This document shows positions 18,893 through 27,224 of a stretch of DNA of 64,000 nucleotides, in pieces. This stretch comes from Actinomycetota bacterium (GTDB lineage Bacteria > Actinomycetota > Actinomycetes > Propionibacteriales > Nocardioidaceae), in contig WLJH01000015.1 of assembly GCA_009701885.1 (NCBI GenBank), positions 1-64,000 on the forward strand, in the 5' to 3' direction. The translations under genes were made by a program, and so were the position numbers. Position 1 is the stretch's first letter; each line of letters opens with the position of its first letter. The notes under the pieces are model-generated. The model was not told the origin of the DNA, did no database searches, and worked only from the letters and a program-made list of their open reading frames with translations.

Positions 18893-19665
18893 CCGGCCGC
18901 GTGGACGGCGTGCAGGGCGGCCCCCACGACGCCCGCCTTGTTGCGCAGGGTCGCCGGGATGATCTCGGTGTCGATGTCCAGCAGCGGGAGGAACTCCTCG
19001 GACCGCTTGCTGATGCCGCCACCGACGAGGAAGAGGTCGGGGGAGAAGAGCCGCTCGAGGTGGCGGTAGTAGTCCGTGAGCCGGGCCGCCCACTCCTCCA
19101 TCGACAGCTCCTCGGTCTCGCGGGCCCGGTTGGAGGCCCGCTCCTCGGCCACGGCCGCCCCGGTGGACCCGCCGATGGCCCCGTCGACGAGCAGGTGGCC
19201 GAGCTCGGAGTTGGGCACGAGCACCCCGTCGTGGACCATCGCCGAGCCGATGCCGGTGCCCAGCGTGGTCAGGATGACCAGGCCGCGGTGGCCCGCGGCG
19301 GCGCCGTACCGCACCTCGGCGAGGCCGGCGGCGTCCGCGTCGTTGACGACGTGCACCTCCCGGCCGGTCGCCTCGCTGAACAGGGCGTCGGCGTCGACGC
19401 CGATCCAGGAGTCGTCGATGTTGGCCGCCGAGCCGACCACCCCGTGGCGGACGATCCCGGGGACCGTGACGCCGACCGGGCCGGTGGCCTCGGGGAACGC
19501 CGCCAGCAGCTCGACGAAGACCGCCGCCACCGCGTCCGGCGTGGCCGGGCGCGGGGTGGGGATGCGGACGCGCTCCGCCGCGAAGTCACCGGTGGCCAGG
19601 TCGACGGGGGCACCCTTGATGCCGGTGCCGCCGAAGTCGATGCCGAGGGGAGGAGGAGCACTCAT
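18889..19665 (-). CDS. ppgK: Polyphosphate glucokinase (ROK family)
   Basis: 258 residues, the size of actinobacterial PpgK. Phosphate-binding loop [12 protein letters not shown] (8-19), [24 protein letters not shown] with the catalytic Asp, and [12 protein letters not shown]. The group phosphorylates glucose with inorganic polyphosphate or ATP. The frame is open upstream; ATG at 19665 places the phosphate loop at the usual position (an ATG three codons earlier at 19674 is possible). Confidence 0.88.
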   Translation of the reverse strand: MSAPPPLGIDFGGTGIKGAPVDLATGDFAAERVRIPTPRPATPDAVAAVFVELLAAFPEATGPVGVTVPGIVRHGVVGSAANIDDSWIGVDADALFSEATGREVHVVNDADAAGLAEVRYGAAAGHRGLVILTTLGTGIGSAMVHDGVLVPNSELGHLLVDGAIGGSTGAAVAEERASNRARETEELSMEEWAARLTDYYRHLERLFSPDLFLVGGGISKRSEEFLPLLDIDTEIIPATLRNKAGVVGAALHAVHAAG

Positions 19666-19797
19666 CGGGTCCATCCCACCCCCACCGGCGCCGCGGGGGC
19701 AACCGTCTCCCCCGCACGGGGACCTTCGCGCGACCACCGGGCTGGACCAGTGACCAAGGTCCCTGGTGGCCGCCCGCGGGGTGCGCAGCCTGGTGCC

Positions 19798-20175
19798 ATG
19801 TCCTACGGGGTCCTCGGCTCGCGTGCCGGCCACCTGCTGGTGGAGACGCTCCGCGGCGCCGGCACGAGCCGGAGCGACGCGGCCCTCCAGGCCTTCCTGC
19901 TGGCACGGGGGCCGGTGTGGGTGCAGGGGCGCCTGACGCTGACGGCCCTGCACGCCACCTTCGTCCCGCACCGGGTGGGCGCGGGTGCCGGCACGCTCAC
20001 GCTGGACCTGGCCGACGTGGTCGGGGTCGAGCTGGGCGGCGGCGTGGTGCAACGGTCGGTGGGGCTGCGCACGGCGAGCCACGTCGCGCGGTTCCGCTGC
20101 CTGGGAGCCCTCGCGCTGGCCGAGCAGGCGGCCCGGGCCGTCGGCGCGGCCCGGCGTACGGCCCGGAAGCGGTGA
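19798..20175 (+). CDS. Small GRAM/PH-like protein
   Basis: 125 residues. [19 protein letters not shown] followed by [24 protein letters not shown] has the beta-strand spacing of GRAM/PH-like lipid-binding folds, but this is pattern similarity only. C-terminal Ala/Arg-rich helix. ATG at 19798. It ends 117 bp before alkB and could be transcribed separately, as the AT-rich alkB promoter lies between. Confidence 0.6.
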   Translation: MSYGVLGSRAGHLLVETLRGAGTSRSDAALQAFLLARGPVWVQGRLTLTALHATFVPHRVGAGAGTLTLDLADVVGVELGGGVVQRSVGLRTASHVARFRCLGALALAEQAARAVGAARRTARKR

Positions 20176-20213
20176 GGGGTCGGCCCACGGACGGAGAGAT
20201 TTACAAACACATA

Positions 20214-20254
20214 CCTCTTGTCAACCTGCTTGACATTCTCTATCCTCTTGTCAA
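20214..20254 (+). promoter_or_regulatory. alkB promoter with overlapping operator half-sites
   Basis: An AT-rich patch in a GC-rich genome. -35 TTGTCA (20218-20223), 17-bp spacer, -10 TATCCT (20241-20246). The half-site TTGTCAA occurs at 20218 and 20248, 30 bp apart within an 11-bp direct repeat (CCTCTTGTCAA), and its inverse TTGACA lies between them at 20230. This gives two inverted repeats sharing the middle half-site. The TetR encoded two genes downstream is the obvious candidate ligand. Confidence 0.7.
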
Positions 20255-20291
20255 GCAGATGAGGTGACGCCCGTCACCGCAGGAGGTGGAG

Positions 20292-21743
20292 ATGTCCGAG
20301 ACGATCCCGAACAGCACGGTCCCCGCGGGGTCGACCGAGGCCTGGAAGGACAAGAAGCGCTACCTGTGGCTGATCGGCCTGGTGGTGCCGTCCCTGGCGT
20401 TCCTCGCCGTCGGTCTGTACGCCGCCACCGACTGGACCGTGTGGCTGTGGATCGGTCCGATCGTGATCCTGGGCGTCGTCCCCGCGATCGACCTGGTCGC
20501 CGGTCTCGACCGCTCCAACCCGCCCGACGACGCGATCGAGGCGCTGGAGAACGACAAGTACTACCGGTGGGTGACCTACCTCTTCCTGCCGATCCAGTAC
20601 GCCGGGTTCGTCGCCGCGATGTACCTCATCGCCGGCGGCACGCCTTTCGGCATGGAGGAGCTCAGCACCCTCGGCAAGCTGGGCCTGGCCGTCTCCATCG
20701 GCTGCATCGGCGGCATCGGCATCAACACCGCCCACGAGCTGGGACACAAGCGCGAGGCCAACGAGCGCTGGCTGGCCAAGATCGCGCTGGCGCAGGTCTT
20801 CTACGGCCACTTCTACATCGAGCACAACCGCGGCCACCACGTCCGCGTCGCCACCCCCGAGGACCCTGCCTCGAGCCGGATGGGCGAGAACTTCTACCAG
20901 TTCTGGCCGCGCACCGTCGCCGGGTCGCTCAAGAGCGCCTGGGAGCTGGAGGCCAAGCGCTACCAGCGCAAGAAGACCCACCCGTTCCACCTCGGCAACG
21001 ACGTGCTCAACGCCTGGCTGATGTCGGTCGTGCTCTGGGGTGCGCTGGTGGTCTGGCTCGGCCCCTCGATCCTGCCCTTCCTCGTGGTGCAGGCGGTCAT
21101 CGGCTTCTCGCTGCTCGAGGTCGTCAACTACATGGAGCACTACGGGATGCTGCGCCAGAAGGTCGGCTCCGGCGAGCGCCAGCGCTACGAGCGGGTCGAC
21201 CCCTCGCACTCGTGGAACTCCAACAACATCGCCACCAACGTGCTGCTCTACCACCTGCAGCGCCACAGCGACCACCACGCCAACCCGACCCGGCGCTACC
21301 AGACGCTGCGCGACTTCGAGGAGAGCCCCGTGCTGCCCACCGGGTACGCCGGCATGATCGTCCTGGCCCTGGTCCCGCCGCTCTTCCGCCGGGTCATGGA
21401 CCAGCGGGTGCTCGCCCACTTCGACGGCGACCTGACGCGGGCCAACCTCAGCCCGCGCAAGCGCGACAAGATCCTCGCGAAGTACCCGCCGCCGGTCCGC
21501 GAGCAGGCCCCCACCGCCGCCGAGGTGGCTGCCGCGGCTGCCGCCGCCGCGCAGGCCGACGAGGTGCTGGCCGCCCGCTGCCCGGGCTGCTCCTACACCT
21601 ACGAGGTCGCCGTGGGCAACGAGCTCGAGGGCTTCGCCGCCGGCACCGCCTGGAAGGACATCCCCGACGACTGGTGCTGCCCCGACTGCGGCGTGCGCGA
21701 GAAGGTCGACTTCGTCCCGCTGAGCCCGAGCGAGGTCTCCTGA
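20292..21743 (+). CDS. alkB: Alkane 1-monooxygenase fused to rubredoxin
   Basis: 483 residues. Membrane hydroxylase domain (about 20-410) with the histidine boxes HELGH (148-152), EHNRGHH (177-183) and LQRHSDHHA, plus the NYMEHYG signature. An Ala-rich linker leads to a C-terminal rubredoxin (about 425-475) with Cys 430, 433, 463 and 466 in CPGC...CPDC. It hydroxylates alkane termini, with the fused rubredoxin delivering electrons. ATG at 20292 follows AGGAGG by 5 nt; a GTG 6 bp upstream sits in that site and was rejected. The fused form is known in actinobacteria. Confidence 0.96.
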   Translation: MSETIPNSTVPAGSTEAWKDKKRYLWLIGLVVPSLAFLAVGLYAATDWTVWLWIGPIVILGVVPAIDLVAGLDRSNPPDDAIEALENDKYYRWVTYLFLPIQYAGFVAAMYLIAGGTPFGMEELSTLGKLGLAVSIGCIGGIGINTAHELGHKREANERWLAKIALAQVFYGHFYIEHNRGHHVRVATPEDPASSRMGENFYQFWPRTVAGSLKSAWELEAKRYQRKKTHPFHLGNDVLNAWLMSVVLWGALVVWLGPSILPFLVVQAVIGFSLLEVVNYMEHYGMLRQKVGSGERQRYERVDPSHSWNSNNIATNVLLYHLQRHSDHHANPTRRYQTLRDFEESPVLPTGYAGMIVLALVPPLFRRVMDQRVLAHFDGDLTRANLSPRKRDKILAKYPPPVREQAPTAAEVAAAAAAAAQADEVLAARCPGCSYTYEVAVGNELEGFAAGTAWKDIPDDWCCPDCGVREKVDFVPLSPSEVS

Positions 21744-21949
21744 TGGCGCGCATCGTCGCCGACCTGGGGAAGTGCGAGGGCCTGGGCATGTGCGAGGCGA
21801 TGGCCTCGGACTACTTCGAGGTCCGTGAGGACGACGACGGCGTGGAGATGGTCCACGTCCTCACCGAGGACGTCCCCGAGCCCGATCGCGCGCACGTCCA
21901 CGCCGCCACACAGGCCTGCCCCGTGCTGGCCCTGAGCCTGGTCGACTGA
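21743..21949 (+). CDS. [3Fe-4S] ferredoxin
   Basis: 68 residues with KCEGLGMCEA (C11, C17) and ACPVLAL (C60), the three-Cys pattern of the single-cluster ferredoxins that usually serve cytochromes P450. ATG overlaps the alkB stop (TGATG), so it is co-translated. Its partner here is unclear: AlkB already carries rubredoxin, and no P450 lies in the window. Confidence 0.92.
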   Translation: MARIVADLGKCEGLGMCEAMASDYFEVREDDDGVEMVHVLTEDVPEPDRAHVHAATQACPVLALSLVD

Positions 21950-22013
21950 CCCTGGCGCCCCGCACCACCACCGCCCCGCCGTACGACGCCGTGCCCTCGC
22001 TCACGCTCAGCCA

Positions 22014-22031
22014 CCCAGTTCCTAGACTGGG
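22014..22031. promoter_or_regulatory. Inverted repeat over the -10 of the alk-cluster TetR
   Basis: CCCAGT-N6-ACTGGG; the TAGACT -10 (22023-22028) lies within it, 7 bp before the GTG start. Suggests autoregulation. It does not resemble the TTGTCAA half-sites of the alkB promoter. Confidence 0.5.
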
Positions 22032-22035
22032 CCGC

Positions 22036-22605
22036 GTGAGCGAGGGAGCGGCGACGATGCGGGAGCGTGTCGTCGACGCCGCCGTGCGGCTGACCGGCGA
22101 GGTCGGCTGGTCGCAGGTCACCATGGCCCGCCTCGCGGAGGTCGTCGGGGTCTCCCGGCAGACCGTCTACAACGAGGTCGGCACCAAGCCCGGTCTCGCC
22201 GAGGCGATGATCCTGCGCGAGCTCGACCGCTTCCTCGGCGTGGTCACCGAGGCCTTCGACGCCCACCCCGACGACCTGGTCGCCGCGATCCGCACCTCCG
22301 CCGAGCACGTCCTCGAGCACGCCCAGGGCAACGACCTGCTGCACGCGGTCGTCTCGGCCACCCACGGCGCCGACACCGAGCTGCTGCCGCTGCTCACCAC
22401 GCACGCCGAGTCCCTGCTCGTCGCGGCCAAGGCCGTCATCGCCGAGCGGATCGTCCCCTACGACGTGCCCATCGCCGGGGAGCACCTCGACGCCGCCATC
22501 GACATGGTCGTGCGGGTCGTCCTCTCCCACGTCATGCAGCCCTCGGCCCCCCCGGCGCAGACCGCCGAGTCGATCGCCTGGATCGCCGCCCGGGTCCTGG
22601 GGTAG
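22036..22605 (+). CDS. TetR-family regulator (AlkX-like)
   Basis: 189 residues. HTH region RERVVDAAVRLTGEVGWSQVTMARLAEVVGVSRQTVYNEVG (in two parts), then a helical effector domain. By position it resembles AlkX, the TetR repressor of alkB operons in Dietzia and related genera that responds to fatty-acid products. GTG at 22036 fits a leaderless transcript; ATG at 22057 is an alternative. Confidence 0.85.
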   Translation: MSEGAATMRERVVDAAVRLTGEVGWSQVTMARLAEVVGVSRQTVYNEVGTKPGLAEAMILRELDRFLGVVTEAFDAHPDDLVAAIRTSAEHVLEHAQGNDLLHAVVSATHGADTELLPLLTTHAESLLVAAKAVIAERIVPYDVPIAGEHLDAAIDMVVRVVLSHVMQPSAPPAQTAESIAWIAARVLG

Positions 22606-22613
22606 GTCGTCGG

Positions 22614-22706
22614 AAGGTTCATCGGCCGGCCGATGAACCTTGCCGTTGGACGATGACCTTCCATCGGCCGGGGGCAAGGTCTGTCGGCCGGCCGATGAAC
22701 CTTGCC
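22614..22706. terminator. Paired perfect palindromes between convergent genes
   Basis: 22614-22641 is a perfect 28-bp palindrome (AAGGTTCATCGGCC and its inverse). 22673-22706 carries the same TCGGCC/GGCCGA core with outer arms GGCAAGGT/ACCTTGCC. A degenerate third unit (GATGACCTTCCATCGGCCG) lies between. It probably terminates the TetR gene and the opposing ferritin-like gene. Confidence 0.8.
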
Positions 22707-22710
22707 CAGC

Positions 22711-23562
22711 TCAGGCGGCGGCCCGCGCCCGGGACAGCTCGAGGGCCTCGGTGAAGGCGCGGGTGACGTACGGCGGGACGGGGAGCCCCTTGTCGCGGGC
22801 CCACAACAGCTCCATCTCGACCCGGGCGATCTGGGCGGTGAAGTCGGAGTCCTCGTCGTTGTGCAGGGTGCGCATGACGTCGCCGAAGTCGGCCAGCTGC
22901 TCGGGGTTGTTGGCGCCGACCGGGGAGAAGGAGAGGCGCCTCATCAGCCGCACGAGGAAGCGCTGCCAGGGCGCCAGCTCGGACCACAGGCCCCGGGCGG
23001 AGAGCTGGTAGAAGGCGTAGTGCCCCGGCTCCTGGCGCTTGATCGGGGCGATGACGGTCTCGGCAATGGCGGTCTCGCCCATCTCGCGGACCCCGTCGTG
23101 GAGCAGGTTGTAGGCCAGCACCGCGGAGCGCTCGGTGGCCATGCCGGTGACGTAGTAGAGCATCCGGCACACGTCCTGGAAGGGGCCGAGGTGCGCGAGG
23201 GCGCCGAGCACCTTCAGCTTCAGCCCGATCGAGTCGAGGTCGGCGTCCGCGGGCGGGCGGCCGAGCTGGACCTGGAGGGCGTCGAGGATCCGGCCGTGCT
23301 GGATCTCCTGCGGCTGCCAGACGTCGCGGTAGAAGAAGACGTCCACCTCGGGCGGGTCCGGCAGCATCGTGGTGAGCTCGAGGACGTTGCGGTCGACCTC
23401 GAGCTCCACGCGCGCCATGTAGTCGAGGACGTGCCCGAACCGCGCCTCGAAGGCCAGCGGGTCCCGCACGGTCAGGTCGACGGCGTCCAGCGGGATGGGC
23501 GGGTGCTCCTCGCCCAGGCGGGCGACGTGCTCGACCAGGCGGTCGGCTGAGGTGGCGGGCAC
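22711..23562 (-). CDS. Ferritin-like diiron protein
   Basis: 283 residues, mostly helical. Glu/His pairs fit a ferritin-like diiron four-helix bundle: a Glu in VELEVDR, ExxH in QEIQHGRI, a Glu in ATERSAV and ExxH in QEPGHYAFY. The pattern resembles soluble acyl-ACP desaturase-like proteins, but substrate and reaction are unknown. GTG at 23562 has TAGGGT 7 bp upstream (leaderless). Its convergent position next to the alkane cluster may be coincidence. Confidence 0.7.
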   Translation of the reverse strand: MPATSADRLVEHVARLGEEHPPIPLDAVDLTVRDPLAFEARFGHVLDYMARVELEVDRNVLELTTMLPDPPEVDVFFYRDVWQPQEIQHGRILDALQVQLGRPPADADLDSIGLKLKVLGALAHLGPFQDVCRMLYYVTGMATERSAVLAYNLLHDGVREMGETAIAETVIAPIKRQEPGHYAFYQLSARGLWSELAPWQRFLVRLMRRLSFSPVGANNPEQLADFGDVMRTLHNDEDSDFTAQIARVEMELLWARDKGLPVPPYVTRAFTEALELSRARAAA

Positions 23563-23663
23563 GGCGCCCACCCTAGGCGTGCGCGAGCGGTCAGGTCGGA
23601 CGATCACCTGTGGCGTTCGTCGCCGCCGCCTACCCTGGATGTGAGGCAGACCAGGGGAGGACC

Positions 23664-24932
23664 GTGCGCGTGCGGCGACCAGGACCCACCGCCGGACCGT
23701 TCCGCGGCCCGGCGGCGATCCGTGCTGGCCTGGCCGCGTCCGTGGTCGGCGCGGTGTTCCTCGCCGCGTGCAGTGCGGGTACGACGGCGACCGACGACCC
23801 CCAGGCAGCCGGCACCGAGGGGGGCGGGGGCGGCGGCGCGGCCGGGCAGCCCTCGGCCCAGCCGAGCGTGGCCGGGCTCGACCCGGCGTACGCCGTCGAG
23901 CCGCCGGGGCGGTTCAAGAGCCTCCCCCGCACCGCCGACATCGTCGTGCAGGCGCAGGACACGATCGACGAGGAGACCCTGGCCGCCATCGAGCGGATGA
24001 AGGGCGTGGAGGCCGTCGAGCAGCTGAGCCTGCTGCAGGTGTCGGTGGAGAACCGGGTGCTCAACCTGGCCGCGGTCGACCCCGCGACCTACCGCCGCTA
24101 CGCGCCCGGAGAGCTCCCGCAGAACCAGGAGGTCTGGGACCGGATCGCCGCCGGCGAGCTGGCCGTCGGCAAGGCCGTGGCCAAGCGGCTGCCCTTCGAC
24201 GACGACGACTTCCTGGAGCTGACCACCGAGGTGCCGAAGATCCACCTCGGTGTCATGGCGCCCCAGATCACCAACGCCGTCGACGCGGTCGTGAACGAGA
24301 AGTGGGGCGAGGCGCTCGGCGCCACCCCCGGCAACGCGCTGCTGATCTCCACCGGCCTCGCGGCCCCCGACGTGGTCGTGGAGCCGCTCACCGAGATGCT
24401 CCCGAAGGACACCTCGGTCGAGCGTCTCGACGCGGTCGCCCGCTACGGCCTGGACCCCGACGCCGTGCAGACCGCGCAGGTCGTGGGCTCGCTGGCCGAG
24501 GCGATCGGCGTCTTCACCTATCGCCCGATCGGCGGCGGGCGGATCGCGCCCGACCCGGCGTGGGTGCGGGCCAACATCAGCACCCAGCCGGTGCCGATCC
24601 TGGGCAGCGTCACCTGCAACAACGCGATCTTCCCGCAGCTGCGCGCCGCCCTGGAGGAGATCGTGCAGCGCGGGCTGGCCGACGAGATCAACCCCGACGA
24701 GTACGCCGGGTGCTACTACCCCCGCTTCATCGCCGGCACCACGACGCTGTCCAACCACTCCTTCGGCACCGCCCTGGACTTCAACGTCCCCGGCAACCTG
24801 CGCGGGACCGTCGGGGAGATGGACCGCACCGTGGTCTCGATCTTCAAGAAGTGGGGCTTCGCCTGGGGCGGCGACTGGTCCTACACCGACCCCATGCACT
24901 TCGAGATGGCGCGGATCGTCAGGCCGGGCTGA
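23664..24932 (+). CDS. VanY-type M15 D,D-carboxypeptidase lipoprotein
   Basis: About 422 residues. Lipoprotein signal with lipobox LAAC, a Gly-rich linker, a long middle region of unknown function and a C-terminal M15 peptidase domain with zinc ligands in SNHSFGTALDFNV (SxHxxGxAxD) and DPMHFEM. It should trim D-Ala from peptidoglycan stems or act on a related bond outside the cell. GTG at 23664 or 23670; GGGGAGG (23654-23660) fits the second better by spacing. Overlaps the convergent hydrolase by 14 bp. Confidence 0.83.
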   Translation: MRVRRPGPTAGPFRGPAAIRAGLAASVVGAVFLAACSAGTTATDDPQAAGTEGGGGGGAAGQPSAQPSVAGLDPAYAVEPPGRFKSLPRTADIVVQAQDTIDEETLAAIERMKGVEAVEQLSLLQVSVENRVLNLAAVDPATYRRYAPGELPQNQEVWDRIAAGELAVGKAVAKRLPFDDDDFLELTTEVPKIHLGVMAPQITNAVDAVVNEKWGEALGATPGNALLISTGLAAPDVVVEPLTEMLPKDTSVERLDAVARYGLDPDAVQTAQVVGSLAEAIGVFTYRPIGGGRIAPDPAWVRANISTQPVPILGSVTCNNAIFPQLRAALEEIVQRGLADEINPDEYAGCYYPRFIAGTTTLSNHSFGTALDFNVPGNLRGTVGEMDRTVVSIFKKWGFAWGGDWSYTDPMHFEMARIVRPG

Positions 24933-25785
24933 GGGCGGCCGCCACCTCGACCGCGACCTTGCCCATCGTGGTCCGGGCCCGCACGGGGTCCTCGGTGAGG
25001 AAGTAGTGGTCGGTGCGGGGGGTGACGTCGTGCCACACCTCGACACCGGCCTCGCGCAGCCGCGCGGCGTAGGCGTCCCCGTCGCGGCGCAGGGTGTCGC
25101 GCTCCGCGGTCATCACCAGCGCCCGCGGCAGCCCCTCGAGGGAGTCGGCCAGCAGCGGGGAGGCGTACGCCGAGCGGCGCGAGTCGACGTCGGGGAAGTA
25201 GGCCCGGCGCACCAGCGCGCGCAGCGAGGGGTTGATCTGGCCGGTGCCGCCCTGCCCACTCGTGTGGGCAGCGTCGGTCGCGAGGTCGAGGGCCGGGACC
25301 CCGAGCACCTGCAGCCGCGGGGTGAACGACCCGGTGTCGCGCGCCATCAGGCAGACCGCGGCGGCCATCCCGCCGCCGGAGGAGAAGCCGCCGACCGACA
25401 CCGGCCCCTGGGCCGCCGCCCAGGCCGCGACGTCGTGCGCCTCCTCCTGGGCCTGCGGGAAGACGGCGTACGGCGCGGTGTGGAAGTCGACGTTGAGCAG
25501 CCGGACCCCGGCGGTCGCGGCGAGGTAGCGGCACCACCAGTCGTCCATGTGCGGGTGCCGCATCAGCCAGGCGCCGCCGTGCAGGTGGACGTGGGTCGGG
25601 CCGCCGTCCGACCAGCCGGCCGGGCTGTACGCGAAGGCCGTCACCTCGCCGTGCCGCGTGGGGGCCCGCAGCCGGGTCGGCCGGGGCAGGTCGGACCCGG
25701 CGAAGCGCAGCCCCTCGCCGTACCGCACCGTCCAGCGGGCGGTGTGGTGCATCAGGGTCACGCTGATCCGGTCCGACAGCCTCAC
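24919..25785 (-). CDS. Alpha/beta hydrolase, HSL-like (esterase/lipase)
   Basis: 288 residues. Oxyanion-hole motif HLHGGAW, nucleophile elbow GGFSSGGGMA, acid in TAERDTLR and His in RTDHYF. The HGGAW motif places it in the hormone-sensitive-lipase/acetyl-hydrolase group. GTG at 25785 gives a normal N-terminus (RLSDRISVTL) and leaves 40 bp to the divergent oxidoreductase. Confidence 0.85.
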   Translation of the reverse strand: MRLSDRISVTLMHHTARWTVRYGEGLRFAGSDLPRPTRLRAPTRHGEVTAFAYSPAGWSDGGPTHVHLHGGAWLMRHPHMDDWWCRYLAATAGVRLLNVDFHTAPYAVFPQAQEEAHDVAAWAAAQGPVSVGGFSSGGGMAAAVCLMARDTGSFTPRLQVLGVPALDLATDAAHTSGQGGTGQINPSLRALVRRAYFPDVDSRRSAYASPLLADSLEGLPRALVMTAERDTLRRDGDAYAARLREAGVEVWHDVTPRTDHYFLTEDPVRARTTMGKVAVEVAAALSPA

Positions 25786-25825
25786 CCCCGCTGTTCGGAG
25801 CAGGCGGGCCGATAGGTTGGCCCGC

Positions 25826-26809
25826 ATGCGAGCCGTGCAGGTCGTCGAGACCACCGGACCCGAGCACCTGCAGGTGCGCGAGGTCCCCGACCCCCAGCCC
25901 GGAGCGGGCGAGATCCTGATCGAGGTGCACAGCGTCGGGGTGTCCTTCCCCGACCTGCTGCTCTCGCGCGGGGAGTACCAGCTCAAGCCGGAGCCGCCCT
26001 TCACCCTCGGCGTGGACGTCGCCGGTGTCGTGGTCTCGGCGCCCGAGGACTCCGGGTTCGCCGCGGGAGACCGGGTCGCGGCGGTGGGTCCGTACGGCGG
26101 GGCCTCCGAGCTCGCGGCCTTCCACCCCGACGCGGTCTTCGCGCTCCCGGACTCCCTCTCCTTCGACGAGGGCGCCGCGCTCCCGATGAACTACCTCACC
26201 GCGCAGTTCGCGCTCGACGAGCGTGCCGGCCTGCGCGAGGGCGAGACCGTGCTGGTGCACGGCGCCGCTGGCGGTGTCGGCACCGCCTCGATCCAGGTCG
26301 CCCGCGGCATGGGAGCCCGCGTGATCGCGGTCTGCTCGACGCAGGAGAAGTGCGACTACGCGAAGGCGGCCGGGGCGGACGAGGCCGTGCTGCTCGACGG
26401 CTTCCGCGAGTCGGTCGGCGCCCTCACCGGCGGCACCGGTGTCGACGTGGTCGTCGACGTCGTGGGCGGGTCGGCCTTCACCGACTCGCTGCGCTCGCTC
26501 GCCCCCCAGGGCCGGCTGCTCGTCGTCGGCTTCGCCGCCGGCGCGGGCATCCCCGAGGTCAAGGTCAACCGGCTGCTGCTCAACAACGTCGACGTCCGCG
26601 GGGTCGGCTGGGGCGCCTACGCCATGGTGCGGCCCGGGTACATGAAGCGGCAGTGGGAGGCGCTGCTGCCGATGGTGGAGTCCGGTGTCGTGAAGCCGCC
26701 GATCGGTGCGACGTACGCCTTCGACGAGCTCGGCGCGGCCCTGGTCGACATGGACCAGCGGCGCACCCTGGGCAAGTCGGTCGTGCACGTGCGGGAGGCC
26801 GGGCAGTGA
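25826..26809 (+). CDS. Zinc-independent quinone oxidoreductase (MDR family)
   Basis: 327 residues: N-terminal GroES-like domain, Rossmann domain with VHGAAGGVGTASIQVA, and the closing QRRTLGKSVVHV typical of QOR-like MDRs. No structural-zinc Cys cluster. Likely an NADPH-dependent quinone or enone reductase. ATG at 25826 with TAGGTT 7 bp upstream (leaderless). Confidence 0.88.
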   Translation: MRAVQVVETTGPEHLQVREVPDPQPGAGEILIEVHSVGVSFPDLLLSRGEYQLKPEPPFTLGVDVAGVVVSAPEDSGFAAGDRVAAVGPYGGASELAAFHPDAVFALPDSLSFDEGAALPMNYLTAQFALDERAGLREGETVLVHGAAGGVGTASIQVARGMGARVIAVCSTQEKCDYAKAAGADEAVLLDGFRESVGALTGGTGVDVVVDVVGGSAFTDSLRSLAPQGRLLVVGFAAGAGIPEVKVNRLLLNNVDVRGVGWGAYAMVRPGYMKRQWEALLPMVESGVVKPPIGATYAFDELGAALVDMDQRRTLGKSVVHVREAGQ

Positions 26810-27183
26810 GCGACCACGACCACCTGCACGACCACGAGCACGAGCACGGCGAGGACGAGGAGCTGCCGAGCGGGGAGAAGGTGCGCCGGGCCGGGCACAT
26901 CGTCCTCGACGCGGTCGTCGCCTCGGACCTCGGCGGCGACGACGCGGAGGCGGCCGAGGCCGCGCTGGAGCTGGTCTTCTCCCACCTGCTGGAGATCGAC
27001 GCCATCGAGCTGCTCCTCGACGAGGAGGCCCAGGAGTTCGAGCTGGACATCTCGCCCCTCATCGGCGGCACCCTGCTCGTCGTACGCCGGCTCGTCGCCG
27101 AGCTCGCCGCCCGGGACGGGGTGGACGAGGAGGCGGTCGTGATGTCGGTGCGGGCGGCGCTGGACGCGGCTGCGGCGGGGTAG
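26806..27183 (+). CDS. Hypothetical protein with His/Asp-rich N-terminus
   Basis: 125 residues. The first 16 residues are DHDHLHDHEHEHGEDEE-like, a probable metal-binding stretch. The rest is a helical domain (RRAGHIVLDAVVASDLGGDDAEAAEAALELVFSHL, in two parts) that I do not recognise. GTG overlaps the oxidoreductase stop (GTGA). It precedes a zinc metallopeptidase gene, so a zinc-handling role is conceivable but unproven. Confidence 0.65.
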   Translation: MSDHDHLHDHEHEHGEDEELPSGEKVRRAGHIVLDAVVASDLGGDDAEAAEAALELVFSHLLEIDAIELLLDEEAQEFELDISPLIGGTLLVVRRLVAELAARDGVDEEAVVMSVRAALDAAAAG

Positions 27184-27224
27184 GTCGCTCCGGTCGGGTG
27201 GCCCCGCGGGCTAGGGTCGCCGTC

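Noticed and set aside
20286..20291. GTG start for alkB six bases upstream
   Set aside because: It lies inside the AGGAGG ribosome site; ATG at 20292 has correct spacing.
22711..23562. Assignment as a confirmed acyl-ACP desaturase
   Set aside because: Only the E/ExxH spacing is visible; overall similarity is too weak to claim the reaction.
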